From NCBI RefSeq assembly GCF_902499135.1, contig NZ_CABVPR010000055.1, forward strand, positions 1 through 39,045: 39,045 bases of DNA, read 5' to 3'. Position 1 is the first letter of the stretch. Each line of letters opens with the position of its first letter. Position numbers and translations under genes: made by a program. Positions 18,963 through 27,591 of the stretch are shown here, in pieces. Source of the DNA: Burkholderia dolosa. Lineage in GTDB: Bacteria; Pseudomonadota; Gammaproteobacteria; Burkholderiales; Burkholderiaceae. The notes beneath the pieces are model-generated. The model saw only the letters and a program-made list of their open reading frames with translations, ran no database searches and was not told the origin of the DNA.

Positions 18963-19859
18963 ATGCCGACTCCGTCAGCGAATTCCGCCGATTTCCGCCA
19001 GCGCCGCGTGCAATGTGCGAGCGCCGCCGGGCTGCACCATGTTGCCTATACCGAATGGGGCGATCCGGCCAACCCGCGCGTGCTGGTCTGCGTGCATGGG
19101 CTCACGCGTTCGGGCCGCGATTTCGACCGGCTCGCCGCTGCGCTGTCCGACACGTATCGCGTCGTCTGCCCCGACGTCGTCGGCCGCGGCCGGTCCGACT
19201 GGCTCGCCGATCCGCGCCTCTACGGGATTCCGCAATACGTCGCCGATATCGTGACGCTGATCGCGCGGCTCGATGTCGAATCGGTCGACTGGTTCGGCAC
19301 GTCGATGGGCGGGCTGATCGGCATCGCGCTCGCGGGGCTGCCGGGCTCGCCGGTGCGCCGAATGATCGTGAACGACGTGGGCCCGCGCATCGAGCCCGAA
19401 TCGCTGACGCGCATCGGCGAATATCTGGGCGTGCAGCCGCGCTTCGCGACCGAGCAGGAGGGCATCGATTACCTGACGTCGCTGTCGCTGCCGTTCGGGC
19501 CGCTGAGCGGCGACAAGTGGCGCGAGATCAACGCGCCGCTGCTGCGCGAGCTTCCCGAAGGCGGCTGGACGATGCGCTACGATCCGCGCATTGCCGAACC
19601 GTTCAAGGCGACCACGCCCGAGCTGGCGGCGCTCGGCGAGGCCGCGCTGTGGCGCGCGATCGAGACGACCGACGCGTCGCTGCTGGTCGTGCGCGGCGAA
19701 ACGTCGGACCTGCTGTCGCGCGACACGGTGGCCGAAATGATGCGGCGCGGCCGGCACGTGACGCAGGCCGAAATTGCGGGCGCGGGCCACGCGCCGGCAT
19801 TCGTCAGCGCCGATCAGATTGCGCTCGCTCGCCGGTTTTTCGTCGAAGGCGGCGTATAA
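18963..19859 (+). CDS. Alpha/beta-fold hydrolase
   Basis: Serine hydrolase of 298 residues with unknown substrate. The oxyanion-hole region is VLVCVHGLTRSGRDFDRLA (about residues 40-60), the nucleophile elbow is WFGTSMGGLIGIALAG (GxSxG, about residue 115), and the C-terminal catalytic His is in AGAGHAPAFVS. LLVVRGETSDLL carries the usual acidic member region. The start MPTPSANSADF at 18963 was preferred to the upstream in-frame ATG at 18954, since AGG at 18951-18953 is better spaced. It precedes the RidA gene by 80 bp. Confidence 0.85.
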   Translation: MPTPSANSADFRQRRVQCASAAGLHHVAYTEWGDPANPRVLVCVHGLTRSGRDFDRLAAALSDTYRVVCPDVVGRGRSDWLADPRLYGIPQYVADIVTLIARLDVESVDWFGTSMGGLIGIALAGLPGSPVRRMIVNDVGPRIEPESLTRIGEYLGVQPRFATEQEGIDYLTSLSLPFGPLSGDKWREINAPLLRELPEGGWTMRYDPRIAEPFKATTPELAALGEAALWRAIETTDASLLVVRGETSDLLSRDTVAEMMRRGRHVTQAEIAGAGHAPAFVSADQIALARRFFVEGGV

Positions 19860-19939
19860 ACGCGTCATAATATGCGGTTCGGCGGGCGCGGGCCGCGTCG
19901 CGCCGGATTCTTCCCTCATTCATACGACCGGAACCTTTC

Positions 19940-20293
19940 ATGGCAGTCATTCGTCACCACGTCGGGCCGCGCCTGTCCGAAACCGCGATCCACAACGGTA
20001 CCGTCTACCTGTCCGGCCAGATCGCCGAAGACACCACGCAGGACATCAAGGGGCAGACGCGCGAAGTGCTCGGCCACATCGACCGGCTGCTCGCCGAAGC
20101 GAACAGCGACAAGGCGCACTTGCTGTCGGTGCAGATCTACCTGTCGGACCTCGCGAACTTCGAAGGGATGAACGAAGTGTGGGACGCGTGGGTCGCGCCG
20201 GGCAACACGCCGCCGCGTGCGACGGTCGAGGCGAAGCTCGCGGATCCGGCGCTGCTCGTCGAAATCGTCGTCGTCGCCGCGCAGCGGAGCTGA
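19940..20293 (+). CDS. RidA/YjgF-family protein
   Basis: Member of the Rid family, 117 residues; the archetype hydrolyses reactive enamine/imine intermediates from PLP enzymes in the cytoplasm. Conserved features are LSETAIHNGTVYLSGQIAED, GQTREVLGHIDRLLAEANSD and the substrate-binding arginine segment PPRATVEAKLADPALLVEI. The GTVYLSGQIA strand and the Arg identify a RidA or close subfamily member. It lies 39 bp before relA and may be co-transcribed with it, a pairing whose significance is unknown. Confidence 0.92.
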   Translation: MAVIRHHVGPRLSETAIHNGTVYLSGQIAEDTTQDIKGQTREVLGHIDRLLAEANSDKAHLLSVQIYLSDLANFEGMNEVWDAWVAPGNTPPRATVEAKLADPALLVEIVVVAAQRS

Positions 20294-20332
20294 ACGCCGC
20301 ACCGCGATGATCGTTTTCCGTCGGGCCGTACG

Positions 20333-22567
20333 ATGACCGAATCCGTTTCCGCTTCTTCCGGCGCGGCGCCGTCGTTCGACGACGTGCTCGCGTTCGTGCG
20401 CGAGCGGGCCGGCGACGCGCGCCTGGTGTCGGGCGAACTGCTTGCCGATCACGCGGCAGGCACCGCGTCGATCATGCGCACGATGAACGTCGATCTGCCC
20501 GCGATGCAGGCGGCCGCGCTGTTTGCGCTGACCCCGCATCTGAGCGATCCCGAGCGCGAGCTGACCGAGCATTTCGGCGACGAGGTCGCGCGCCTCGTGT
20601 CCGACGTGCGCAAGCTGCTGCGGCTCGGCACCGTCAGCCTGCGCGTCGCGCAGAACGCGATGCCCGGCGTCGGCCGCGACGCGGCCGCGGAGCGGCGCGC
20701 GCAGATCGAGGCGCTGCGCAAGATGCTGCTCGCGTTCGCGCAGGACATTCGCGTCGTGCTGATCCGGCTCGCATCGCGGCTGCAGTCGCTGCGCTACTAC
20801 GCGGCCGCGAAGCTCGATCCGCCGCCGGAGGTCGCGCGCGAGACGCTCGAAATCTACGCGCCGCTCGCGAACCGTCTCGGCATCTGGCAACTGAAGTGGG
20901 AGCTCGAGGATCTCGCGTTCCGCTTCGAAGATCCCGTCACCTACAAGCGGATCGCGAAGCTGCTCGACGAGAAGCGCGCGGAACGCGAGGCATACGTCGC
21001 GCAGGCGATCGAGCGGCTTCAGCGCGAACTCGCGGACGCGAACATCCACGCCGACGTCAGCGGCCGGCCGAAGCACATCTACAGCATCTGGCGCAAGATG
21101 CGCGGCAAGGAGCTCGATTTCTCCGAGCTGTACGACGTTCGCGCATTTCGCGTGATCGTGCCGGACATCAAGGATTGCTACGCGGTGCTCGGCATCGTGC
21201 ACCACCTGTGGCAGCCGGTGCCGAAGGAATTCGACGACTACATTTCGCGACCGAAGCCGAACGGCTACAAGTCTCTGCATACGGTCGTGATCGGCGACGA
21301 CGGCCGCGCGTTCGAAGTGCAGATCCGCACGCAGGACATGCACCGCTTCGCCGAGTACGGCGTGGCCGCGCACTGGCGCTACAAGGAAGCGGGCACGCGC
21401 GGCTACGGCGGCCAGTTCTCGGCGAGCGACAAGTACGACGAGAAGATCGCGTGGCTGCGGCAACTGCTCGCGTGGAAGGACGACGTCGAGGACGGCGCCG
21501 AGGCGTCGGGCGACAAGGCATGGGCGCAGCTGCGCGAAACGTCGCTCGACGACGATCACATTTACGTGCTGACGCCGCAGGCGCGCGTCATCGCGCTGCC
21601 GCAGGGCGCGACGCCGGTCGATTTCGCGTATCACCTGCACAGCGAGCTCGGCCATCGCTGCCGCGGCGCGCGCGTCGACGGCGCGATGGTGCCGCTGAAC
21701 ACGCCGCTCGCGAACGGCCAGACGGTCGAGATCGTCGCGGTGAAGGAGGGCGGCCCGTCGCGCGACTGGCTGAATCTGCAGCTCGGCTATCTGAAGAGTC
21801 CGCGTGCGCGACAGAAGGTGCGTGCGTGGTTCAACGCGATCGAGCAGGAAGAGAACATCGCGCATGGGCGTGCGCTCGTCGAAAAGACGCTGCAGCGCGA
21901 AGGCAAGACGTCGGTCAGCCTCGACAGCCTCGCGGCGAAGCTCGGCTTCAAGTCGCCCGAGGAACTGTTCTCGGTCGTCGGGAAGGAAGAATTCAGCCTG
22001 CGCAACATCGAGCACGCGCTGTCCGATGCGCCGCCGGCCGAGCCGGCGCCCGAGGCGCCTGCCGACTTCGAGAAGCGCAGCAGCGGCTCGAGCGTCGCGC
22101 ACGGCGCGTCGGCCGGCGTGCTGGTGGTCGGCGTCGACGCGCTGCTCACGCAGCTGGCGCGCTGCTGCCGGCCGGCGCCGCCCGATCCGATCAGCGGTTT
22201 CGTCACGCGCGGCAAGGGCATGTCGATCCATCGCAGCGACTGCCCGACGTTCCGCCGGATGGCCGAACGCGCGCCCGAGCGCGTGCTGCAGACGACCTGG
22301 TCGGCCGACGTGCTGGGCGGGCGCGGCGCGTCCGTGTATCCGGTCGACCTGATGATCGAGGCGAGCGATCGACAGGGATTGCTGCGCGACATCTCCGAAG
22401 TGTTCGCGCGCGAGAAGATGAACGTGGTCGGCGTAAAGACGCAGAGCCGCCGCAACGCCGCGTTCATGCAATTCACGGTCGAGGTATCGAACTCGGCGCA
22501 GGTGCAGCGCGCGTGCACGCTGCTCGGCGAAGTGCAGGGCGTCGTGCGTGCCGCCCGCAAGGCCTGA
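20333..22567 (+). CDS. relA: (p)ppGpp synthetase RelA, monofunctional
   Basis: Ribosome-associated stringent-response alarmone synthetase of 744 residues. The N-terminal HD region (about 30-190) is degenerate: the His-Asp hydrolase pair expected in the ALLHDxxED region is replaced by FALTPHLSDPE, indicating no hydrolase activity. The synthetase domain (about 240-350) has RPKHIYSIWRKM and, at residues 299-302, the EFDD sequence typical of RelA rather than SpoT (RxKD), then KPNGYKSLHTVVIG. A TGS domain follows at about 405-470 (YVLTPQARVIALPQGATPVD), then a Cys-rich zinc-finger-like segment (ARCCRPAPPD), and a C-terminal ACT domain (VDLMIEASDRQGLLRDISEV). A separate spoT is expected elsewhere. 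Confidence 0.95.
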   Translation: MTESVSASSGAAPSFDDVLAFVRERAGDARLVSGELLADHAAGTASIMRTMNVDLPAMQAAALFALTPHLSDPERELTEHFGDEVARLVSDVRKLLRLGTVSLRVAQNAMPGVGRDAAAERRAQIEALRKMLLAFAQDIRVVLIRLASRLQSLRYYAAAKLDPPPEVARETLEIYAPLANRLGIWQLKWELEDLAFRFEDPVTYKRIAKLLDEKRAEREAYVAQAIERLQRELADANIHADVSGRPKHIYSIWRKMRGKELDFSELYDVRAFRVIVPDIKDCYAVLGIVHHLWQPVPKEFDDYISRPKPNGYKSLHTVVIGDDGRAFEVQIRTQDMHRFAEYGVAAHWRYKEAGTRGYGGQFSASDKYDEKIAWLRQLLAWKDDVEDGAEASGDKAWAQLRETSLDDDHIYVLTPQARVIALPQGATPVDFAYHLHSELGHRCRGARVDGAMVPLNTPLANGQTVEIVAVKEGGPSRDWLNLQLGYLKSPRARQKVRAWFNAIEQEENIAHGRALVEKTLQREGKTSVSLDSLAAKLGFKSPEELFSVVGKEEFSLRNIEHALSDAPPAEPAPEAPADFEKRSSGSSVAHGASAGVLVVGVDALLTQLARCCRPAPPDPISGFVTRGKGMSIHRSDCPTFRRMAERAPERVLQTTWSADVLGGRGASVYPVDLMIEASDRQGLLRDISEVFAREKMNVVGVKTQSRRNAAFMQFTVEVSNSAQVQRACTLLGEVQGVVRAARKA

Positions 22568-22622
22568 CGACGCCGAAAAAGGGCTGGAACCTGGCCGCTT
22601 TGCTGCGCCTGCATAAAAATGC

Positions 22623-22651
22623 TTGCCAAGTGCATGGCAAGTCCATATAAT
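22623..22651 (+). promoter_or_regulatory. Sigma-70 promoter of tRNA-Val
   Basis: TTGCCA (22623-22628), 17-bp spacer, TATAAT (22646-22651). The transcription start would be a few bases before the tRNA at 22664. The -35 and spacer also form a perfect inverted repeat CTTGCCA/TGGCAAG. Confidence 0.85.
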
Positions 22652-22663
22652 TTCAGCTTCTCT

Positions 22664-22740
22664 AGGCTCGTAGCTCAGCTGGTTAGAGCACCACCTTGAC
22701 ATGGTGGGGGTCGTTGGTTCGAGTCCAATCGAGCCTACCA
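22664..22740 (+). tRNA. tRNA-Val (GAC)
   Basis: A 77-nt tRNA with encoded CCA. Acceptor stem AGGCTCG pairs with CGAGCCT, followed by ACCA. The anticodon arm CCACC/GGTGG closes the loop TTGACAT, anticodon GAC. The D-arm GCTC...GAGC and T-arm GGTTCGAGTCC are standard. It serves GUC and GUU valine codons, and GUC is common here. Confidence 0.97.
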
Positions 22741-22900
22741 ACGAATCGAGAATGCCCGGTTTTCCGGGTGTTCGGTGCAGTAAATAGCTCAACGCACACA
22801 AGGCGAATACGGTTATGACACCGCGAACGTTGACCGAAACCTTTTCGGAGCGACGCTAGTCGAGGAACGTTTTCGCCCTTGCGGTTTGAGTGAAGTATCG

Positions 22901-22936
22901 AATGCGGCCCCTCGAAAGCGGGGCCGCATTTTTTTT
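22901..22936 (+). terminator. Strong terminator ahead of thrS
   Basis: AATGCGGCCCC (22901-22911), loop TCGAAAGC, GGGGCCGCATT (22920-22930), then a T-run continuing to 22936. It sits 160 nt after tRNA-Val and 76 nt before the thrS start, so it could be either the end of the tRNA transcript or an attenuator of thrS. An almost immediately following 15-bp palindrome CGCGAAA-A-TTTCGCG (22939-22953) is also seen. Confidence 0.85.
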
Positions 22937-23011
22937 GTCGCGAAAATTTCGCGCGTGACTTTACATCGCGTGCTTGGTCTGCCGCCCACGGTCGGCATCA
23001 CGGAGATTGCT

Positions 23012-24919
23012 ATGGTTTCGATACGCTTGCCCGACGGCTCAGTTCGACAGTACGAGCATCCGGTGACGGTCGCCGAGGTCGCGGCCTCGATCGGTCCCGG
23101 CCTTGCGAAGGCGGCGCTTGGCGGCAAGCTGGACGGTGAGCTCGTCGATACGTCCACCGTGATCGACCATGACGCGTCGCTCGCGATCGTGACGGACAAG
23201 GATGCCGACGGCCTCGACATCATTCGTCACTCGACTGCGCACTTGCTCGCATATGCGGTGAAGGAACTGTATCCGGATGCGCAGGTGACGATCGGCCCGG
23301 TGATCGACAACGGGTTCTACTACGACTTCGCGTATCACCGGCCGTTTACGCCGGAAGATCTGGAAAAGATCGAAAAGCGGATGCAGGAGCTCGCGAAGAA
23401 GGACGAGCCGGTCGCCCGCCGCGTCGTGTCGCGCGACGAAGCGGCCGGTTATTTCCGCAGCATCGGCGAGAAGTACAAGGCCGAGATCATCGAATCGATT
23501 CCTGAGAGCGACGAAATCAAGCTGTACTCGCACGGCGGCTTCACGGATCTCTGTCGCGGCCCGCACGTGCCGTCCACCGGCAAGCTGAAGGTGTTCAAGC
23601 TGATGAAGGTCGCCGGCGCGTACTGGCGCGGCGACTCGAAGAACGAACAGCTGCAGCGCATCTACGGGACGGCCTGGACGAAGAAGGAAGACCAGGACCA
23701 GTACCTGCACATGCTCGAGGAAGCGGAAAAGCGCGACCACCGCAAGCTCGGCAAGCAGCTCGACCTGTTTCACATGCAGGAAGAATCGCCCGGCATGGTG
23801 TTCTGGCACCCGAAGGGCTGGGCGCTGTGGCAGCAGGTCGAGCAGTACATGCGCCGCCGCGTGAACGACGCCGGCTATCTCGAGATCAAGACGCCGATGA
23901 TCATGGACCGCTCGCTGTGGGAAGCGTCGGGCCACTGGCAGAACTATCGCGAGAACATGTTTACGACGGAGTCGGAGAAGCGCGACTACGCGATCAAGCC
24001 GATGAACTGTCCGGGGCACGTGCAGGTGTTCAAGCACGGACTGCGCTCGTATCGCGATCTGCCGCTCCGTTATGCGGAATTCGGCTCGTGCCACCGCAAC
24101 GAGGCGTCGGGTGCGCTGCACGGACTGATGCGCGTGCGCGGCTTCGTGCAGGACGATGCGCACATCTTCTGTACGGAAGAGCAGTTCATTGCCGAGTCGA
24201 TCGCGTTCAATACGCTGGCGATGAGCGTGTACAAGGATTTCGGCTTCGAACACATCGACATCAAGCTGTCGCTGCGCCCGGAGCAGCGCGCGGGTACGGA
24301 CGAAACCTGGGATCGCGCCGAGCAGGGGCTGCGCGATGCGCTGACCGCGTGCGGGCTGTCGTGGGAAGAGCTGCCGGGCGAAGGCGCGTTCTACGGCCCG
24401 AAGATCGAGTACCACATCAAGGATGCGCTGGGCCGCTCGTGGCAATGCGGCACGCTTCAGCTCGACATGGTGCTGCCGGAGCGTCTCGGCGCCGAGTACG
24501 TGGCGGAAGACAACAGCCGCCGTCGGCCCGTGATGCTGCACCGCGCGATCGTCGGTTCGATGGAGCGCTTCCTCGGGATCCTGATCGAGCACCATGCCGG
24601 TGCAATGCCGGTCTGGCTGGCGCCGATCCAGGCGGTTGTGCTCAATATCGCCGAAAGTCAGGCGGAATATGCGCAGTCTCTGGCCCAAACGTTGCAAAAA
24701 CAAGGGGTTAGAGTGACGGCCGATTTGCGCAACGAGAAGATTAGCTATAAAATACGCGAGCACACGCTGGAAAAGGTGCCTTATCTGCTCGTCGTGGGCG
24801 ACAAGGAGCGTGATGCGCAAACGGTAGCCGTGCGTGCCCGTGGCGGCGTCGATCTTGGCGTGATGCCGGTCGATGCCTTTGTTGAGCGGTTGCAGGAAGA
24901 CCTGCGCTCGTTCAAGTAA
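23012..24919 (+). CDS. thrS: Threonyl-tRNA synthetase
   Basis: Class II aminoacyl-tRNA synthetase (635 residues) charging tRNA-Thr. The chosen start ATG at 23012 has GGAG at 23002-23005 and gives [20 protein letters not shown], a TGS domain at residues 1-60. The editing domain follows, with [16 protein letters not shown] (HxxxH zinc/editing motif) and the later [11 protein letters not shown]. The catalytic core has [20 protein letters not shown] (zinc-binding Cys), [12 protein letters not shown] (motif 2) and [20 protein letters not shown] (motif 3). The anticodon-binding domain is at the C-terminus ([19 protein letters not shown]). It begins the thrS-infC-rpmI-rplT-pheST cluster. Confidence 0.97.
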   Translation: MVSIRLPDGSVRQYEHPVTVAEVAASIGPGLAKAALGGKLDGELVDTSTVIDHDASLAIVTDKDADGLDIIRHSTAHLLAYAVKELYPDAQVTIGPVIDNGFYYDFAYHRPFTPEDLEKIEKRMQELAKKDEPVARRVVSRDEAAGYFRSIGEKYKAEIIESIPESDEIKLYSHGGFTDLCRGPHVPSTGKLKVFKLMKVAGAYWRGDSKNEQLQRIYGTAWTKKEDQDQYLHMLEEAEKRDHRKLGKQLDLFHMQEESPGMVFWHPKGWALWQQVEQYMRRRVNDAGYLEIKTPMIMDRSLWEASGHWQNYRENMFTTESEKRDYAIKPMNCPGHVQVFKHGLRSYRDLPLRYAEFGSCHRNEASGALHGLMRVRGFVQDDAHIFCTEEQFIAESIAFNTLAMSVYKDFGFEHIDIKLSLRPEQRAGTDETWDRAEQGLRDALTACGLSWEELPGEGAFYGPKIEYHIKDALGRSWQCGTLQLDMVLPERLGAEYVAEDNSRRRPVMLHRAIVGSMERFLGILIEHHAGAMPVWLAPIQAVVLNIAESQAEYAQSLAQTLQKQGVRVTADLRNEKISYKIREHTLEKVPYLLVVGDKERDAQTVAVRARGGVDLGVMPVDAFVERLQEDLRSFK

Positions 24920-24968
24920 CCGCCCTGGCAGCGCGGCTCGTTTTTTTAATTTTTAGAGGAAACGTAAC

Positions 24969-25493
24969 ATCGCTACTGATAAGTCGTCGCATCGCATCAA
25001 CGGTGAAATCACTGCGCCGGAAGTGCGTCTGGTCGGGATCGAGAACGAACCGCTCGGTATCGTAAAACTCGCTGATGCTTTCCGTAAATCGGAAGAGCTG
25101 GATGTTGACCTGGTGGAAATCGCGCCGCAGGCCGTTCCGCCGGTATGCCGTCTGATGGACTACGGCAAGTTCAAGTATCAGGAGTCCAAGAAGCAGCATG
25201 AGGCGAAGCTGAAGCAGAAGGTCATCCAGGTCAAGGAAGTCAAGTTCCGGCCGGGTACCGATGACGGTGACTACAACGTCAAGCTTCGCAATCTCGTGCG
25301 CTTCCTCGAAGAGGGCGACAAGACGAAGATCACGTTGCGTTTTCGCGGCCGCGAAATGGCTCACCAGGAAATCGGCATGCGGATGCTCGAGCGTCTTCGT
25401 ACGGATCTGGAGGAAGTCGGCCAGGTCGAACAGATGCCGAAGATGGAAGGGCGCCAGATGATCATGGTGCTTTCGCCGAAGAAAAAGAAGTAA
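24969..25493 (+). CDS. infC: Translation initiation factor IF-3 with AUC start
   Basis: IF-3 binds the 30S subunit and discriminates against non-canonical initiation. The product is 174 residues, the usual size. The frame's only upstream stop is the TAG at 24954, and no ATG, GTG or TTG occurs before GTG at 25023, which would delete the conserved N-terminus. AGAGGA at 24955-24960 is correctly spaced (8 nt) from an ATC at 24969, giving (M)[18 protein letters not shown], exactly the IF-3 N-terminus. A rare AUU/AUC start is the classical device by which IF-3 represses its own synthesis. Later landmarks are [20 protein letters not shown] and the basic [20 protein letters not shown] of the C-domain. 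Confidence 0.95.
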   Translation: MATDKSSHRINGEITAPEVRLVGIENEPLGIVKLADAFRKSEELDVDLVEIAPQAVPPVCRLMDYGKFKYQESKKQHEAKLKQKVIQVKEVKFRPGTDDGDYNVKLRNLVRFLEEGDKTKITLRFRGREMAHQEIGMRMLERLRTDLEEVGQVEQMPKMEGRQMIMVLSPKKKK

Positions 25494-25529
25494 CGGGCCG
25501 GCGCGTGCGCGCGGGTTCGACAGTGGTTC

Positions 25530-25591
25530 GGCGCGTCGCCCGGTCGGGCGGCGCGCCAACGACGACGGCGGCTGCGCAAGCGGCTCGTCGT
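25530..25591 (+). ncRNA. Structured leader between infC and rpmI
   Basis: Two consecutive hairpins lie in the 186-nt spacer. The first is GGCGCG/CGCGCC with an inner GCCC/GGGC (25530-25557). The second is ACGACGA/TCGTCGT with an inner GCTGC/GCGGC stem (25559-25591). Neither has a T-tract. In many bacteria L20 binds such a structure and represses rpmI-rplT translation, so an L20 autoregulatory leader is a reasonable inference; it is not demonstrated by sequence. Confidence 0.4.
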
Positions 25592-25679
25592 ACACAAGTG
25601 GACTGGGTTTCGAAGGGCGGGTCAGGGGCGCAAGCCGACCGCACACCCATCGCCATCAAATAAACTGGAGTTGTTCGTC

Positions 25680-25877
25680 ATGCCTAAGATGAAGACCAAG
25701 AAGAGCGCTGCAAAGCGCTTCGTGGTGCGTCCGGGCGGCACCGTCAAGCGCGGTCAAGCCTTCAAGCGCCACATCCTGACCAAGAAAACCACGAAGAACA
25801 AGCGTCACCTGCGCGGCGCCACGGCAGTTCATGATTCCGATCTGAACTCCGTTCGCGCGATGCTCCCGTTCGCGTAA
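25680..25877 (+). CDS. rpmI: 50S ribosomal protein L35
   Basis: Small basic ribosomal protein of 65 residues, the standard length. It starts [20 protein letters not shown] with Lys/Arg-rich sequence throughout, including [18 protein letters not shown]. The ATG at 25680 follows CTGGAG at 25665-25670. rplT follows 30 bp later, the universal rpmI-rplT pairing. Confidence 0.97.
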
Positions 25878-25907
25878 CCCCTCAATCGATACTCAAAGGA
25901 GAGAAAC

Positions 25908-26267
25908 ATGCCTCGAGTCAAACGTGGGGTAACCGCACGGGCCCGTCACAAGAAGATCATCAATCTGGCCAAGGGTTATCGCGGCCGCCGCAACAACGTC
26001 TACCGCATCGCCAAGCAGGCGGTGATGCGCGCAGGCCAGTATGCGTACCGCGATCGCCGCAACAAGAAGCGCGTGTTCCGTGCACTGTGGATCACGCGTA
26101 TCAACGCGGCAGTCCGCCAGCACGACATGACCTACAGCGTGTTCATCAGCGGCCTGAAGAAGGCGTCGATCGAACTCGACCGTAAGGTGCTGGCCGACAT
26201 GGCGGTGTTCGACAAGGCTGCTTTTGCTGCGATCGTCAAGCAGGTGAAAGCCGCCGTTGCAGCCTAA
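25908..26267 (+). CDS. rplT: 50S ribosomal protein L20
   Basis: Ribosomal protein L20 (119 residues), essential in early 50S assembly. AAGGAG at 25896-25901 precedes the ATG. It begins [20 protein letters not shown] and has the diagnostic [19 protein letters not shown] and [19 protein letters not shown] segments. L20 is often also the autorepressor of this operon. A terminator at 26336 follows. Confidence 0.98.
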   Translation: MPRVKRGVTARARHKKIINLAKGYRGRRNNVYRIAKQAVMRAGQYAYRDRRNKKRVFRALWITRINAAVRQHDMTYSVFISGLKKASIELDRKVLADMAVFDKAAFAAIVKQVKAAVAA

Positions 26268-26335
26268 TTGCGAAATTAGCACTGCGTGGTCAGTTGCAGC
26301 GATGTTCCGGTAGTCTCGGCCGCTGCAGCGAAAAC

Positions 26336-26359
26336 GGGGCTCTTCCGAGCCCCTTTTTT
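26336..26359 (+). terminator. Intrinsic terminator after rplT
   Basis: GGGGCTC (26336-26342), loop TTCC, GAGCCCC (26347-26353), then six T residues. It ends the infC-rpmI-rplT unit. No Phe-rich leader ORF was found to make it a pheST attenuator. Confidence 0.9.
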
Positions 26360-26496
26360 ATCGGCCCTCGTCGGGCCGTCCCAAGCGGGCCGATCGCCCG
26401 TCGGGGGGCAGCGAACGAACAGAGCGCGGGGCCGTTTTTTGTTGGCCGGGCGATTCCGCTCGCCAAGACCGAATGACGTTGGAAATGATGGGATCT

Positions 26497-27510
26497 ATGG
26501 ATCTGGACCAGATTGTCGCCGACGCGCAGCAGTCCTTCGAACGGGCTGCCGACATCACCACGCTCGAAAACGAGAAAGCGCGCTTTCTCGGTAAGTCGGG
26601 CGCGCTGACCGAGTTGCTGAAGGGCCTCGGCAAGCTCGATCCCGAAGCACGCAAGACCGAAGGCGCGCGGATCAACGTCGCGAAGCAGCAGGTCGAAGCC
26701 GCACTGAATTCGCGTCGTCAGGCACTGGCCGACGCGTTGCTGAACCAGCGCCTCGCCGCCGAGGCGATCGACGTCACGCTGCCCGGCCGCGGCGCCGGTA
26801 CCGGCAGCCTGCACCCGGTGATGCGCACGTGGGAGCGCGTCGAACAGATTTTCCGCTCGATCGGCTTCGACGTGGCCGACGGTCCCGAAATCGAGACCGA
26901 CTGGTACAACTTCACGTCGCTGAACAGTCCGGAGAATCATCCGGCGCGTTCGATGCAGGACACCTTCTACGTCGAAGGCAAGGATGCCGACGGCCGCCAG
27001 CTGCTGCTGCGCACCCATACGAGCCCGATGCAGGTGCGTTATGCGCGGATGAACCGTCCGCCGATCAAGGTGATCGCGCCGGGCCGCACGTATCGCGTCG
27101 ACAGCGACGCGACGCACTCGCCGATGTTCAACCAGGTCGAGGGGCTGTGGATCGACGAGAACATCAGCTTCGCCGACCTCAAAGGCGTCTATACCGACTT
27201 CCTGAAGAAATTCTTCGAGCGCGACGACATCCTCGTCCGCTTCCGTCCGTCGTATTTCCCGTTTACGGAACCGTCGGCCGAGATCGACATGATGTTCGAG
27301 CACGGCAAGAACGCCGGCAAATGGCTCGAGATCTCCGGCTCGGGGCAGGTGCATCCGACCGTGATCCGCAACATGGGCCTCGATCCCGAGCGCTACATCG
27401 GCTTCGCATTCGGCAGCGGCCTCGAGCGCCTGACGATGCTGCGCTACGGCGTGCAGGATCTCCGGCTGTTCTTCGAGAACGATCTGCGCTTCCTGCGCCA
27501 GTTCGCGTGA
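26497..27510 (+). CDS. pheS: Phenylalanyl-tRNA synthetase alpha subunit
   Basis: Catalytic subunit of the (alpha-beta)2 class II PheRS, 337 residues from the ATG at 26497 ([17 protein letters not shown]). Three in-frame ATGs lie upstream (26473, 26485, 26488) without a clearly better ribosome site, so the start is uncertain by up to eight codons. The N-terminal coiled coil (about 1-90) is followed by the class II core: motif 2 [20 protein letters not shown] and motif 3 [20 protein letters not shown]. pheT follows 81 bp later. Confidence 0.96.
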   Translation: MDLDQIVADAQQSFERAADITTLENEKARFLGKSGALTELLKGLGKLDPEARKTEGARINVAKQQVEAALNSRRQALADALLNQRLAAEAIDVTLPGRGAGTGSLHPVMRTWERVEQIFRSIGFDVADGPEIETDWYNFTSLNSPENHPARSMQDTFYVEGKDADGRQLLLRTHTSPMQVRYARMNRPPIKVIAPGRTYRVDSDATHSPMFNQVEGLWIDENISFADLKGVYTDFLKKFFERDDILVRFRPSYFPFTEPSAEIDMMFEHGKNAGKWLEISGSGQVHPTVIRNMGLDPERYIGFAFGSGLERLTMLRYGVQDLRLFFENDLRFLRQFA

Positions 27511-27591
27511 CCTGCACGCTGCGCCGACATCTGCCCGCGCTTGCCGACGCGGCCCGGGCGCCGATCTAACCTGTTTCGAACGTAGACATCC

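Noticed and set aside
22664-22740. Genomic-island attachment site at tRNA-Val
   Set aside because: No integrase gene or repeat of the tRNA 3' end was found downstream; the neighbours are core genes.
19916-22801. Long leftward open frame opposite relA and the tRNA-Val
   Set aside because: It runs through the antisense of relA and the tRNA, has no ribosome site or recognisable domain, and has the biased composition of antisense GC-rich frames.
22741-23011. T-box-type leader before thrS
   Set aside because: No AGGGUGGNACCGCG-like antiterminator bulge or specifier loop is seen; only a terminator and simple palindromes are present.
26286-26460. Phenylalanine leader-peptide attenuator of pheST
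   Set aside because: Short frames ahead of the 26336 terminator show no run of Phe codons, and no competing antiterminator pairing was evident.
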